This document shows positions 35,675 through 45,512 of a stretch of 64,000 nt of DNA, piece by piece. Every line of letters starts with the position of its first letter. Position 1 is the first letter of the stretch. The position numbers were made by a program, and so were the translations under genes. This stretch comes from Vibrio ouci (GTDB lineage: Bacteria > Pseudomonadota > Gammaproteobacteria > Enterobacterales > Vibrionaceae), in the NCBI RefSeq assembly GCF_004551525.1, contig NZ_SATR01000014.1:57917-121916 (forward strand). The letters run 5' to 3'. The notes under the pieces were generated by a model. The model searched no databases. It saw nothing but the letters and a program-made list of their open reading frames with translations, and was not told the origin of the DNA.

Positions 35675-37282
35675 TTATAGACCTTGCTCTTTAGCCATCT
35701 TGATTGCGATTTGCGGCGCATTCCAAAGTGACGGCAGCAAAATAAGCGACACCGGAACGGCAGTAATCACAATGAAGGACTGTAATGCCGAGACCCCACC
35801 GGATCCCAATGAGATAAGGATCAACGCTGTGATACCCATTGCCACACCCCAGAAGGTACGGACAACTGCATTCGGCTCTGTTTCACCACTGATCACCACA
35901 CTGATGGTGTAGGTCATTGAGTCACCTGTCGTCACAATGAAAATCGTGGTTAAAATCAGGAATAAAATCGAAACCAGCATCGGCAGTGGCAACTGTTGAG
36001 TGACCGCCAATAGCGCGCCTGGTAAGTTAAAACCTTCGAAGGCTTTACTCACACTGCCCGGTTCAGCGATTTCAAATGCAAGACCAGAACCACCAACAAT
36101 GGTGAACCAGAAGCAGGTAGTTAACGGCGCAACAATACTGATAGTAGAGATGATTTGGCGAATGCTGCGGCCACGTGAGATACGAGCAATAAAGATAGCC
36201 ATCATTGGGCCGTAACCTAAGAACCAACCCCAGAAGAATACGGTCCACCAGCTCAACCAACCTTCATCACCGCGGTAAGTAGCCATTGGAATGAAGTTAT
36301 CTAACATGCTACCGACACCTTGAATGTAGCCATTGAAGATAAAGTCAGTTGGACCAAACAGCAGGATGTAAATCATCAGAGCGATAGCTAAGATCACGTT
36401 GTAGCGACTCAGCATCTGCATGCCGCGGTTTAAGCCACTCAGCGCAGAAAGTGTGTAAAGAGCAATCGCAAATAGGATGATAATCAGCTGAGTAGTAAAG
36501 CCATCGGGAATATCAAACAAAGCGTTTAACGCGTAGCTAACCTGCAAGCCTAAGAAGCCAATCGGACCAATGGTGCCCGCCGCAACCGCGATAATACAAC
36601 ACGCATCAATCAGTGCGCCGGTATGGCCTTTGAGTGCTCTTTCTCCCAATACAGGATAAAGAAGAATGCGCGGTTTCAGTGGTAAGCCCTTGTCATAATG
36701 AAGATGCATCACAACAATCGAAGTTAAACTGCCGACAATCGCCCAAGCAAGGAAACCCCAGTGCATAAAGGATTGCGACAGTGCGTTGACCGCCCCTTGT
36801 TGCGGGTTGTCTTGCGCGCCATACAGAGGTGGTGGGCTGACATAGTGAGCAATCGGCTCTGCCGCCGCCCAGAACACCCCGCCACCAGCCAGTAGCGTAC
36901 AGAAGATAATTGCCATCCAACGGAACGCATCCATTTCAGGCTGAGTTGTGCCACCTAAAATCACTTTGCCTGTTCGCCCTGCCGCTAATCCAAGACCAAT
37001 AAGAAAAGTGAGAAGAAGTAGGATTTGCCAGTAAGGCCCAAAGACCTCCACCGACCAACCAAAGCCGGCATTAACGATAGAAGAGAGTAACTCGCCATCG
37101 TAGAGCGCTAAGGCAACAAATAGCGCGATAAAACCACCGCTATACCAAAATGCAGGATTACTTAATCCCAATTTATCCGGTGAATTTTCAACACTGGTGT
37201 TGGATGATTGTTGTGTTGCTTTCGATTGACCCGACGACACATTCATCGTGGTCTCTTTCATGCTATTGGTTAGATCAGACAT
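35675..37282 (-). CDS. BCCT-family transporter
   Basis: This 535-residue protein has about twelve membrane helices and the BCCT signature 'SWWTVFFWGWFLGYGPMMAIFIARISRGRSIRQI'. Carriers of this family import quaternary or methylated ammonium compounds with sodium or protons. The usual aromatic box of betaine carriers (W-x-W-W pattern) is altered to W-G-W-F here, so the substrate may not be glycine betaine. ATG 37282 is chosen because GGAG lies nine bases upstream. In-frame codons to 37342 lack a site. A Ser/Thr/Gln-rich cytoplasmic N-terminus of about 40 residues precedes helix 1. Confidence 0.9.
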   Translation of the reverse strand: MSDLTNSMKETTMNVSSGQSKATQQSSNTSVENSPDKLGLSNPAFWYSGGFIALFVALALYDGELLSSIVNAGFGWSVEVFGPYWQILLLLTFLIGLGLAAGRTGKVILGGTTQPEMDAFRWMAIIFCTLLAGGGVFWAAAEPIAHYVSPPPLYGAQDNPQQGAVNALSQSFMHWGFLAWAIVGSLTSIVVMHLHYDKGLPLKPRILLYPVLGERALKGHTGALIDACCIIAVAAGTIGPIGFLGLQVSYALNALFDIPDGFTTQLIIILFAIALYTLSALSGLNRGMQMLSRYNVILAIALMIYILLFGPTDFIFNGYIQGVGSMLDNFIPMATYRGDEGWLSWWTVFFWGWFLGYGPMMAIFIARISRGRSIRQIISTISIVAPLTTCFWFTIVGGSGLAFEIAEPGSVSKAFEGFNLPGALLAVTQQLPLPMLVSILFLILTTIFIVTTGDSMTYTISVVISGETEPNAVVRTFWGVAMGITALILISLGSGGVSALQSFIVITAVPVSLILLPSLWNAPQIAIKMAKEQGL

Positions 37283-37421
37283 ACTCTGACTCCAGAACTG
37301 TTTTGCAGCAGCCGACAACTCGCAGCAAAGTTGAATTAACACCTACTTTGTAGTTTTTTTATGAGCAGGCTTTTCCATGTTTAGGGCGTTATGTAATGCA
37401 TTGTTATGACTTAATGCACGG

Positions 37422-38411
37422 TTATGAAATGGGCTCCAGACCTTCTTGTAGGAAGTTAAACCAATTTCCACCCAGTATTTGTCCCGCCTCAGGTTCACTG
37501 AACCCATGGCGAATTAACCCGTTGTAGATATTTTCCATCCCCTTGCTGCCACTGAACCATGGCAAAGCGTCAGGCCAGCCAAAATTGCTTGCTGAGCCTT
37601 CACCGTAATCCATCGCTTTTGACCAACGGCCATTACGCATCCATTCCAGCACTTGTTGCGGTTGGTTAAGGCATAAGTCACTACCGATACCAAGATGTTC
37701 TACCCCAAATAGGTCTGCGGTTTTCGCCACCATTTGGCAAAAATCATCAAGGCTACATTGGCTGCCATTGGGCAGATGGAAGGGGTATAAGCTAAAGCCA
37801 ATCAAACCACCACGCTGGGTAAGCGCCTGAATGACAGTATTGGATTTATTGCGCAGCGCATCATGGGCAAAAGTTGGGTTGGCATGACTGATACAAATAG
37901 GACGAGAAGAGAGATCAATCGCTTCAAGTGTTGATCGCTCCGCGCTGTGGGACATATCGATAATCATGCCGACGCGATTCATCTCTTCGATCGCTTGCTT
38001 ACCAAAACGAGTCACACCTGAGTCATTTTGCTCGTAGCAGCCCGTCGCAAGTAAGCTCTGGTTGTTGTAAGTCAGCTGCATGATCAGCAGACCTTGGCGA
38101 CGCATGACTTCAATTAGGCCAATTTCATCATCAATCGGAGAGCAGTTTTGCGCGCCAAAGAAGACCCCTACTTTGCCCTGTGCTTTTGCCGTCTCGACAT
38201 CAGCCATCGAATAGATTGGCATGATCAGGTCGGCGTTTTGTTCAAAGCGTAAGTTCCACTCGGCAAATCGAGTCAGTGTTTCACGCGCGTTTTCGTGATA
38301 GACAATCGTTGCGTGAACCGCGGTGATGCCACTCGCTTTCAAAGTTTGAAAATACTCACGATCCCAATTGCAGTACTGCAGTCCATCGATCACAATCCGT
38401 TCTTGGTACAT
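37422..38411 (-). CDS. M19 (renal dipeptidase)-like amidohydrolase with altered metal site
   Basis: This 329-residue protein has the M19 C-terminal motifs 'IIDMSHSAERSTLEAI', 'ICISHANPTFA' and 'EHLGIGSDLCLN'. The N-terminal HxD ligand pair of true dipeptidases is missing ('IDGLQYCNWD' occupies that place). The bridging Glu of the 'EG' motif is also replaced ('GVFFGAQNC'). It is cytoplasmic. Similar M19-like genes occur beside glycine-betaine or dimethylglycine catabolic genes in Pseudomonas, where they are not peptidases by proof. ATG 38411 has AAGGAG five bases upstream. The reaction is unknown. A role on an imported betaine-like compound is inferred from the neighbours. Confidence 0.8.
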   Translation of the reverse strand: MYQERIVIDGLQYCNWDREYFQTLKASGITAVHATIVYHENARETLTRFAEWNLRFEQNADLIMPIYSMADVETAKAQGKVGVFFGAQNCSPIDDEIGLIEVMRRQGLLIMQLTYNNQSLLATGCYEQNDSGVTRFGKQAIEEMNRVGMIIDMSHSAERSTLEAIDLSSRPICISHANPTFAHDALRNKSNTVIQALTQRGGLIGFSLYPFHLPNGSQCSLDDFCQMVAKTADLFGVEHLGIGSDLCLNQPQQVLEWMRNGRWSKAMDYGEGSASNFGWPDALPWFSGSKGMENIYNGLIRHGFSEPEAGQILGGNWFNFLQEGLEPIS

Positions 38412-38491
38412 AACCACTCCTTAATCTTTCCCTGTCCTTTACATTGCTTCTTATTGAGTCGGGAGCAGAACGGCTCTGCTCCCTCATCCTG

Positions 38492-39952
38492 TTAGTAAGG
38501 ACGTTGGTAAGCAGTTTTCACCACGGTATAGAACTCTTTCGCATACTGACCTTGCTCACGTGGACCAAAGCTAGATTCTTTACGCCCACCAAATGGAACG
38601 TGGTAGTCAGTCCCTGCTGTTGGTAGGTTGACCATCACACACCCTGTCTGAGCTTGTTGTTTGAAGATGGCGCTGTTGCGCAGGCTTTGGGTGATGATCC
38701 CGCCAGTCAGGCCAAAGCGAGTATCATTAACCACGCTAATCGCTTCATCGAGATCAGCGACTCGAATCACGCTCGCCATTGGCGCAAATACTTCTTCTTG
38801 GTTCACTTCCCAGCTATTTTGCGTATTCAGGAACAGGGTTGGCGACATGTAGTAACCTTCATGCTCAAGGTTCAAACGCTCGCCACCAAAGGCCAGTTCG
38901 GCGCCGCTTTGACGAGCTTTCTCAATCCACGCAAAGTTGGCATCTAGCTGATTACCGTCAACTACAGGTCCCATGAAGATACCCTCTTCAAGTGCATGAC
39001 CCACTTTTAGCTCGCTCATACGTTTGATCAGCGCTTCAACGTAGGCATCATGAATACCATCCATAACCACTAAACGAGAAGACGCGGTACATTTTTGACC
39101 TGCACCAGAAAACGAACCGGCAATTGTTGCTTCAACCGCAATTTGGATATCCGCATCATCGGCAACCACTAGCGCGTTCTTACTGCCCATTTCTAGTTGG
39201 CAACGGACAAAGTTTGGCGCTGTAGCAGCAGCCACTTTACGACCGGTATCCACAGAACCGGTAAAGCTCACGCCATTGACCTGTTTTGAATTGATTAGAG
39301 TATTACCAACTTGAGAGCCGCTACCCAACACAAGGTTGAACGTACCTGCAGGCAAGCCTTGGCGGTGAATGATTTCAGTTAGCGCGACCGCACTTGCTGG
39401 GGTTAAATTGGCTGGTTTCCACACCACGCTATTACCAAAGGCCAGCGCTGGTGCAATCTTCCACGCAGCAGTCGCTGTCGGGAAGTTCCAAGGAGAGATA
39501 ATGGCGATAACGCCAACAGCTTCGCGAGTCACTTCAACGGAGACTCCTGGACGGACAGACGCTGCGTTATCACCAATTTGACGTAGCACTTCTGCTGCAA
39601 AGTATTGAAAGAACTGACCTGCGCGATAAATCTCACCGCGACCTTCAGCAAAAGGCTTACCTTCTTCACGAGAAAGCAGCGTGCCAAGCTCATCACAGCG
39701 GGCAATCAGCTCATCACCAATTGCTTGCAGTACCGCTTGCTTGCGCTCGATAGGGGTCTTTTCCCACTCTGGCTGTGCTTGCTTAGCCGCTTGAATCGCT
39801 TGCTCTACCTGTGACTGGCTTGCTTGAGCAAAATTACCCAGGTTTTCACTGATATCCGATGGGTTGATGTTGGCGATGGTATCGACACCCGCTTGCCACT
39901 CACCACCAATGTATAGGGCCTTTTCTGCTTGAACGTTATTTATAAAAGTCAT
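38492..39952 (-). CDS. NAD(P)-dependent aldehyde dehydrogenase
   Basis: This 486-residue ALDH-fold enzyme has the cofactor block 'IISPWNFPTATAAWKIAPALAFGNSVVWKPA', the catalytic Glu in 'QLEMGSKNALVV' and the nucleophile Cys in 'GAGQKCTASSRLVV'. Its overall pattern is like 2-oxoglutarate-semialdehyde dehydrogenases, although that is not a firm assignment. It lies between the M19-like gene and RidA, all on the minus strand. It would oxidise an aldehyde produced from the BCCT substrate. Distinct from BetB at 53374, with which it shares only family features. Confidence 0.88.
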   Translation of the reverse strand: MTFINNVQAEKALYIGGEWQAGVDTIANINPSDISENLGNFAQASQSQVEQAIQAAKQAQPEWEKTPIERKQAVLQAIGDELIARCDELGTLLSREEGKPFAEGRGEIYRAGQFFQYFAAEVLRQIGDNAASVRPGVSVEVTREAVGVIAIISPWNFPTATAAWKIAPALAFGNSVVWKPANLTPASAVALTEIIHRQGLPAGTFNLVLGSGSQVGNTLINSKQVNGVSFTGSVDTGRKVAAATAPNFVRCQLEMGSKNALVVADDADIQIAVEATIAGSFSGAGQKCTASSRLVVMDGIHDAYVEALIKRMSELKVGHALEEGIFMGPVVDGNQLDANFAWIEKARQSGAELAFGGERLNLEHEGYYMSPTLFLNTQNSWEVNQEEVFAPMASVIRVADLDEAISVVNDTRFGLTGGIITQSLRNSAIFKQQAQTGCVMVNLPTAGTDYHVPFGGRKESSFGPREQGQYAKEFYTVVKTAYQRPY

Positions 39953-40018
39953 TGCTCTTTCCTTGTTCAGTTCTGACTGACAACATCAATCAGCTTCGAT
40001 TCTTATCGTTAGTTGTTA

Positions 40019-40417
40019 TTACTCTGGCTGGCTTGCTGAGGCATAAACCACAAACTCGACCAACATTTCCTCACGCGCTAGACCCGCAACGACCATAGCG
40101 GCGCGGTTTGGGTATGGCGCTTCAAAGTACTCGGCATACACTTCATTAACCGTTTTTAGATATTCGCGGTCGGTGACATAAATCAGCACTTGCAGCACTG
40201 AATCGAGAGACTCACCCGCACACTCCAAGGTGTGTACTAGATTGCTAAAAGTTTGGCGTGTTTGCGCTTCAATACCGCCTTCGACCACTGCGCCCGTATC
40301 ATCAATTGGGATTTGCGCCGTGTACAAAGTGCCATTGCCGACAACTGCCCATTCAAGCGGTGCTTTAGAAGCAAATAGAGCGGTTTTTACTGGGTGTTTT
40401 TTTGTTGGAGTATTCAC
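40019..40417 (-). CDS. RidA/YjgF-family imine deaminase
   Basis: This 132-residue protein carries the RidA pattern, including 'QTRQTFSNLVHTLECAGESLDSVLQVLIYVTD' and the Arg of 'YPNRAAMVVAGL'. RidA enzymes hydrolyse reactive imines or enamines made by amine-oxidising or PLP enzymes. It is the first gene of the minus-strand BCCT cluster, divergent from a LysR gene, which suggests that the pathway passes through an imine. Confidence 0.88.
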   Translation of the reverse strand: MNTPTKKHPVKTALFASKAPLEWAVVGNGTLYTAQIPIDDTGAVVEGGIEAQTRQTFSNLVHTLECAGESLDSVLQVLIYVTDREYLKTVNEVYAEYFEAPYPNRAAMVVAGLAREEMLVEFVVYASASQPE

Positions 40418-40572
40418 GTGCCTTTCAACCTTTGTAACGACTTTGTTTCAAGATGGTTAAATCATGCACATTGACACTTGATAAATCTAACGGTAAATTT
40501 TTTACATTTGATAAGTTTTTTTTATCACCCTAAATAACATCAGAGAAACAAAGGGATTGGAATGGTGGTCAG
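40418..40572. promoter_or_regulatory. Divergent ridA/LysR control region with TTGATAA repeats
   Basis: TTGATAA occurs at 40478-40484 and 40508-40514, exactly 30 bases apart, about three DNA turns. The second also pairs as TGATAA with TTATCA at 40522-40527. This arrangement fits a LysR regulator bound to two sites between divergent genes. Confidence 0.5.
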
Positions 40573-41460
40573 ATGAGTATCAAGCTTCAACAATTAATGC
40601 ATTTTGTGATGGTGGTAGAAGAAGGCGGTTTTCGAGCAGCGTCACACCGAGCGAATCGCTCTCAGGCAGCCTTATCGACATCAATCAAAGAGCTGGAAAA
40701 GATCCTCGGACAGCCGCTATTTGAAGCCGGTAACAAAGCAAAGCTGACCCCATTTGGTGAGATATGTTTACCGAAAATAATCCAGTTTCTGAATATCTAT
40801 AACGCACTCGACAACGACTTAAGAGCAGCCGCTGCGGGGCAACAAGGGCGTGTAAGAATTGCTAGCGTGCCTTCGGTGGCGGCCAAACTTATCCCTAGTG
40901 TACTGGGCGCATTCAGTGAACAATTCCCCAATGTAGAAGTGAGCCTAATTGATGATAACGCCGCAGGGGTTGAAGAGAGGCTGCTTTCTGGTGAAGTGGA
41001 TTTAGCGCTCGGTAACCCCTCTCACCTAGATGAAGGCGGGATAAACTTCACCTCACTTCTCTCAGATCCCATTGGTGTGGTTTGCCTGAAAGATAATCCC
41101 ATTGCTCAACATCCCGAGGGAATAGAGTGGCAAACATTGCTTGAACAACCATTTATTCGCAATGGCACTTGTACCCTACTAGACCCAACTCCCGCTAGAG
41201 CGCTCAGTGAACAAGCGCTTTATTCAGTCGAGAACATTACTTCACTGTTTTCGGTATTGGAGCTCGGGATCGGCGTAACCACTTTGCCTAAACTTGCCTT
41301 TCCTACCAATGAAACTCGCTTGGTTTGGATACCGCTGATCGACCCACCGTTAGAAAGACAGATTGGCATTTTCACCTTGAGCGATCGCACCATATCGCCC
41401 CAAGCCCAAGCCTTTCATGATTTATGCATCGAGTATCTCAATTACGACAAAGCAATGTGA
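40573..41460 (+). CDS. LysR-family regulator, divergent from ridA cluster
   Basis: This 295-residue protein has an N-terminal helix-turn-helix ('GGFRAASHRANRSQAALSTSIKELEKILGQPLFE') and a LysR effector domain starting 'GRVRIASVPSVAAKLIPSVLGAF'. The layout beside the minus-strand ridA-ALDH-M19-BCCT run makes it the likely local regulator, responding to the imported compound. The control region between them carries spaced TTGATAA repeats. Confidence 0.9.
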   Translation: MSIKLQQLMHFVMVVEEGGFRAASHRANRSQAALSTSIKELEKILGQPLFEAGNKAKLTPFGEICLPKIIQFLNIYNALDNDLRAAAAGQQGRVRIASVPSVAAKLIPSVLGAFSEQFPNVEVSLIDDNAAGVEERLLSGEVDLALGNPSHLDEGGINFTSLLSDPIGVVCLKDNPIAQHPEGIEWQTLLEQPFIRNGTCTLLDPTPARALSEQALYSVENITSLFSVLELGIGVTTLPKLAFPTNETRLVWIPLIDPPLERQIGIFTLSDRTISPQAQAFHDLCIEYLNYDKAM

Positions 41461-41527
41461 ATTTTATCTCGGTAACGGCTCGCTAAATCGTTATGCTTTA
41501 TTCAGCATACCAATAAGGAAATTAACC

Positions 41528-41872
41528 ATGAATAAATGGCTCGTAGCATTCTTCACCTCAGCAGCACTTATGGCCTCGCCTGTTTTTGCAACAGAGCGAG
41601 CAGATATTGGCTGGGAATGGATTGAGCAAGGAGCAATGATTGTTGATGTACGCACACCACAAGAATTTGCCGATGGTCATTTGGACAATGCGAAAAACTA
41701 CCCGCTCTCTGAGTTAGACAAGCATTTTGCCAACATAGATAAGGACTCGCAGATCGTATTGTACTGTCGCAGTGGTAATCGTTCTGGTAAAGCTTTTCAG
41801 TATTTAACCGCTCAGGGGTTTACTAATCTGCACAACGCAGGTGGATTAGTAGAAATGCAACAAGCCAAGTAA
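41528..41872 (+). CDS. Periplasmic rhodanese-like protein (PspE type)
   Basis: This 114-residue single-domain rhodanese has a signal peptide (residues 1-21, ...SPVFA). ATG 41528 is chosen because AAGGA lies upstream and it opens the signal. The open frame reaches back into the LysR gene. The active Cys80 sits in the loop 'YCRSGNRSG', which binds persulfide sulfur. It would transfer sulfane sulfur in the periplasm, like PspE. A palindrome TATGCT-N6-AGCATA at 41492-41509 lies just before the start. Confidence 0.88.
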   Translation: MNKWLVAFFTSAALMASPVFATERADIGWEWIEQGAMIVDVRTPQEFADGHLDNAKNYPLSELDKHFANIDKDSQIVLYCRSGNRSGKAFQYLTAQGFTNLHNAGGLVEMQQAK

Positions 41873-41894
41873 CGACAACAGGTTTGAGAAAATA

Positions 41895-41928
41895 GGTATC
41901 TAGACACTTTTCACAAGGTCTAGATACC
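41895..41928 (+). terminator. Strong stem-loop after the rhodanese gene
   Basis: GGTATCTAGAC (41895-41905) pairs perfectly with GTCTAGATACC (41918-41928) around a 12-base loop. There is no T-tract after it, so it is a factor-dependent terminator or an mRNA 3' end stabiliser. Confidence 0.5.
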
Positions 41929-42012
41929 CACCCCTCTGAATTAGCCTCTAGCAGGCAAGTCTAGTAGGGTCTCACTCTCATTTATAAAGTCACATAAGCA
42001 CAAGGAGACACC

Positions 42013-44160
42013 ATGTATTTACAAACCTTGGCTTTGGCAATCTCCATTTCTCTGTTAGGCGGATTTCCAACCGCGCGTGCAGATGAAGCTACGCAGCAGC
42101 AGGTACAGCAGATGACAATACAATATCCAAATACCAAAACCGTCGATGTGGTGGACGAATACTTTGGCACCCAAGTAAAAGACCCATATCGCTGGCTAGA
42201 AGATGATCGCAGCAACGACACCGCTGGCTGGGTTGAAGCACAAAACAAAGTCACATTTGATTACCTAGAACAGATACCTTATAGGGACCAAATTGAGCAG
42301 CGTCTCACTCAGCTTATGGACTACGAGAAAGTCGGCAGTCCATTTAAAGAGGGGAAATACACCTACTTCTACAAGAATGACGGTCTACAAAATCAAGACG
42401 TTCTATATCGCCAGCTTGGCGACGGTGAACCAGAGGTTTTCCTAGACCCAAATACCTTTAGCGAAGAAGGCACAACCTCTCTTGGCGGTACGAGTTTCTC
42501 GCAAGATGGCTCGCTCTTCGCGTACAGTATCTCTGAAGGTGGTAGTGATTGGCGTAAAGTCATCGTGCTTGATGCCGCAACCAAACAGCAAATCGGCGAG
42601 ACACTGGTTGATGTCAAATTCAGTGACATTAGCTGGCTACATAACGAAGGCTTCTACTACTCAAGTTACGACAAGCCTGAAGGCAGCGAACTATCAGCCA
42701 AAACCGATCAACACAAACTCTACTTCCATAAACTCGGCACTAAACAGAGTGAAGACCAGCTTATATTCGGTGGAAACGAGCAAGAAAAGCATCGCTATGT
42801 CGCGGGTTACACAACGGAAGACGGCCAGTACCTAATCATTGGCGCAATGGAGTCTACCTCTGGTAATAAGCTTTACGTAAAAGATCTGAGCAAACAAGAT
42901 AGCCCATTAGTGACTGTATTGGACAACACTGACTCAGATACATGGGTAATCGATAGTATCGGTAGTAAGCTTTATCTTTCAACCAACTTAAACGCTCCAA
43001 ATAAGCGCGTTGTTGTGGTCGATGCCGCCAGCCCTGAGCAAAAAAACTGGCAAGATGTGATTCCTGAAACCAACAATGTACTTAGCGTCTCGACAGCTGG
43101 CGGTAACATGTTCGCTCAATATATGGTGGATGCCACTTCGCAAGTGAAACAATACGATATGGACGGCAAGTTTATCCGCAAAATCGAGCTTCCAGATATC
43201 GGCAGTGCACATGGCTTTAGTGGAAAAGATGACGAAACAGACGTTTACTACACCTTCACCAACTATAAAATGCCAGGTACAACCTACAAGCTGAATATTA
43301 AAAGTGGTGATAGCAGTGTTTATCACGAATCAGCGGCACCGTTCGACTCCGATCTGTTTGAATCAAAGCAAGTGTTCTACACATCGAAAGACGGCACCAA
43401 AGTACCAATGATTTTGACCTATAAAAAAGGCATCAAACTGAACGGTAGCGCGCCAACTATTCTCTATGGTTACGGTGGATTTAACATCAGCCTAACCCCT
43501 GCATTTAGCCCAAGCCGCGCAGCATGGTTAGAGTTAGGTGGTATCTATGCGGTTGCTAACCTACGCGGTGGCGGTGAATATGGCAAAGAGTGGCACAACG
43601 CTGGCACCCAAATGCAAAAGCAAAACGTGTTTGATGATTTCATTGCCGCAGCAGAATTCCTAGTTGATAAAGGCTATACCTCGTCAGACAAACTGGCAAT
43701 TAATGGTGGCTCTAATGGTGGGCTGCTCGTCGGTGCCGCGATGACCCAACGTCCTGAGCTGTTCAAAGTCGCACTGCCAGCAGTTGGTGTACTGGATATG
43801 CTTCGCTACCATACCTTCACCGCAGGCGCTGGCTGGGCGTATGACTATGGTACTGCCGAACAAAGTAAAGAGATGTTTGACTACCTGAAGAACTACTCCC
43901 CTGTTCATAATGTCAAAAAAGGGGTCGAGTACCCGGCGACAATGATCACCACAGGTGATCACGATGACCGTGTGGTCCCAGCACACTCGTATAAGTTTGC
44001 CGCTGAACTCCAATCTAAGCAGGCGGGGAGTAAACCAACGCTAATTCGTATCGAAACCGATGCCGGACATGGCGCAGGAACACCAACTAGCAAGATGATC
44101 AACCTTTATGCCGACATGTACAGTTTTACTCTGTTCAATATGGACGTAGAAAAGATTTAA
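42013..44160 (+). CDS. Prolyl oligopeptidase family serine peptidase (S9A), exported
   Basis: This 715-residue enzyme has a signal peptide (about residues 1-23, ...TARA), a seven-bladed propeller region and a C-terminal alpha/beta-hydrolase. The catalytic Ser567 is in '[11 protein letters not shown]', the Asp is in '[10 protein letters not shown]' (about 649-653) and His686 is in 'DAGHGAG'. The N-terminal '[22 protein letters not shown]' is typical of prolyl endopeptidases. It cleaves after proline in short peptides, probably in the periplasm. AAGGAG precedes the ATG. It stands alone between two hairpins. Confidence 0.93.
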   Translation: MYLQTLALAISISLLGGFPTARADEATQQQVQQMTIQYPNTKTVDVVDEYFGTQVKDPYRWLEDDRSNDTAGWVEAQNKVTFDYLEQIPYRDQIEQRLTQLMDYEKVGSPFKEGKYTYFYKNDGLQNQDVLYRQLGDGEPEVFLDPNTFSEEGTTSLGGTSFSQDGSLFAYSISEGGSDWRKVIVLDAATKQQIGETLVDVKFSDISWLHNEGFYYSSYDKPEGSELSAKTDQHKLYFHKLGTKQSEDQLIFGGNEQEKHRYVAGYTTEDGQYLIIGAMESTSGNKLYVKDLSKQDSPLVTVLDNTDSDTWVIDSIGSKLYLSTNLNAPNKRVVVVDAASPEQKNWQDVIPETNNVLSVSTAGGNMFAQYMVDATSQVKQYDMDGKFIRKIELPDIGSAHGFSGKDDETDVYYTFTNYKMPGTTYKLNIKSGDSSVYHESAAPFDSDLFESKQVFYTSKDGTKVPMILTYKKGIKLNGSAPTILYGYGGFNISLTPAFSPSRAAWLELGGIYAVANLRGGGEYGKEWHNAGTQMQKQNVFDDFIAAAEFLVDKGYTSSDKLAINGGSNGGLLVGAAMTQRPELFKVALPAVGVLDMLRYHTFTAGAGWAYDYGTAEQSKEMFDYLKNYSPVHNVKKGVEYPATMITTGDHDDRVVPAHSYKFAAELQSKQAGSKPTLIRIETDAGHGAGTPTSKMINLYADMYSFTLFNMDVEKI

Positions 44161-44182
44161 CCGTAGATAAAGTCAATAACTT

Positions 44183-44209
44183 AAAGCACCGCATTCGCGG
44201 TGCTTTTTT
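44183..44209. terminator. Bidirectional rho-independent terminator
   Basis: AAAGCACCGC pairs with GCGGTGCTTT around a four-base loop and is flanked by A's and T's. It separates the convergent peptidase (+) and kinase-like (-) genes. Confidence 0.9.
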
Positions 44210-44212
44210 ACA

Positions 44213-45295
44213 TCAAAGTTGATACTCAACCACCAATGCCTTTTTACGCAAATAGTCTTCTCGTAACTGAGCCTGAGATTTGTCTTGGTTTTGATAGAAC
44301 AACGCACCTCCTTCTCGCAGCAAGTTATAGTGTTGCTCTAACATAGCCAAAACAAACTGCACACGTTTGATTGTCGTCGAAGTACAGCTCTTACCCTCAA
44401 GGTCATCTTCAATATCCAGTACATGTGAACGGAACATCTCAAGGGTAAATAAATGTTCTAGCTTGGCATCTGAGCTTAGTGCGGTTTCTACCTTTTCTAT
44501 CGACGCTTGCACACGCTCTATCACTTCTGGTTTAGCTTGATTCGCGTCTAGCCACCCGCGTTTGTCTTCCAGCATCCTCAACGCTTGTCGCTTCACCGCT
44601 TTGAAGAGCTGTAACGACTCTTTCTGTGAGTATTCTTTTTCTAATAGCCAACCAGAAAGGAAACGAGTTTCAAATCGCTCACTGGCATCAAACAGGGGGG
44701 CACTCAAGCCATTACTATTGAAGTGTTGCAGCGGTTCAAAGCGATACATGTAACCGAAGTCAAACAGCTTAAGTTGGCCTTGTTCATTCACTAACAGGTT
44801 GCCACTACACAGATCCCATTCGAATAATCCAATGCGCTCACAGGCAAGCAATGTAGAGAAGAGTTCCACCATCAAATCATCCGTAATCTCTACAATTGGC
44901 GTACCTTCAATCCATTCAGAAACGATAATCCCTAATCGGTAATTGGCATAAATCGTTTCGACAATGTGCTGAAAATCCGGCGCTGAATTCGGGTTATTCT
45001 TTTGAGTTTGAAAATCGAAGCGTCGCTGAACTTCATTGAGGAAAGAATACTGACCATCAAGGTTTTGCACTTTGGCCTGCGGTCGTTTTTTCTTCAATGT
45101 GTAGTCTTGCCCATCGATACGAATATGAAAAACCTGCGCGGTTAATCCGCTTTCGAACGTTTCGACCACATAGTCACAATCCGCTGTTGTCATCGCTAAT
45201 TGTTCTGGTGACAAGGGGCATTGCTGCTCTGAGCCGACAATTAAGTTTTGTTCGCTTTGATCAAACTCTTGCTGCTGTTTTTGACGTTGATTCAC
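44213..45295 (-). CDS. Protein-kinase-fold protein of unknown target
   Basis: This 360-residue cytoplasmic protein has a kinase-like core. A lysine-rich strand 'YTLKKKRP' is followed by 'IIVSEWIEG', the catalytic loop 'FEWDLCSGNLLV' and the metal motif 'LKLFDFGYMYRFEP'. The loop has W-D instead of the usual H-R-D but keeps Asp and Asn. The C-terminal third is helical and charged. It may be a bacterial Ser/Thr or lipopolysaccharide-type kinase. No partner is evident, and its nearest neighbour is only convergent. Confidence 0.7.
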   Translation of the reverse strand: MNQRQKQQQEFDQSEQNLIVGSEQQCPLSPEQLAMTTADCDYVVETFESGLTAQVFHIRIDGQDYTLKKKRPQAKVQNLDGQYSFLNEVQRRFDFQTQKNNPNSAPDFQHIVETIYANYRLGIIVSEWIEGTPIVEITDDLMVELFSTLLACERIGLFEWDLCSGNLLVNEQGQLKLFDFGYMYRFEPLQHFNSNGLSAPLFDASERFETRFLSGWLLEKEYSQKESLQLFKAVKRQALRMLEDKRGWLDANQAKPEVIERVQASIEKVETALSSDAKLEHLFTLEMFRSHVLDIEDDLEGKSCTSTTIKRVQFVLAMLEQHYNLLREGGALFYQNQDKSQAQLREDYLRKKALVVEYQL

Positions 45296-45512
45296 GACAT
45301 GCTTCCTGCTGACAATTTAGGTTCTGTCTACTTTATCAACAGTGAAGCACATCACCTCCCCCTTCACTGACTCGAAGCAAGGGTGAGTACTTGGGTGGAA
45401 TACGATTAACTTACACCCTACTGCTCACGTGTTGTCATAAAAATTCATATTAATATTGGCCAAATTCGCCACCTGTTTGCTAATGTTAATCATTGACAAA
45501 ACAATGCGTTAA

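Noticed and set aside
41895..41928. The 11-pair repeat after the rhodanese gene as an insertion-sequence end
   Set aside because: There is no transposase nearby and no second copy in the window. A hairpin at a transcript end is simpler.
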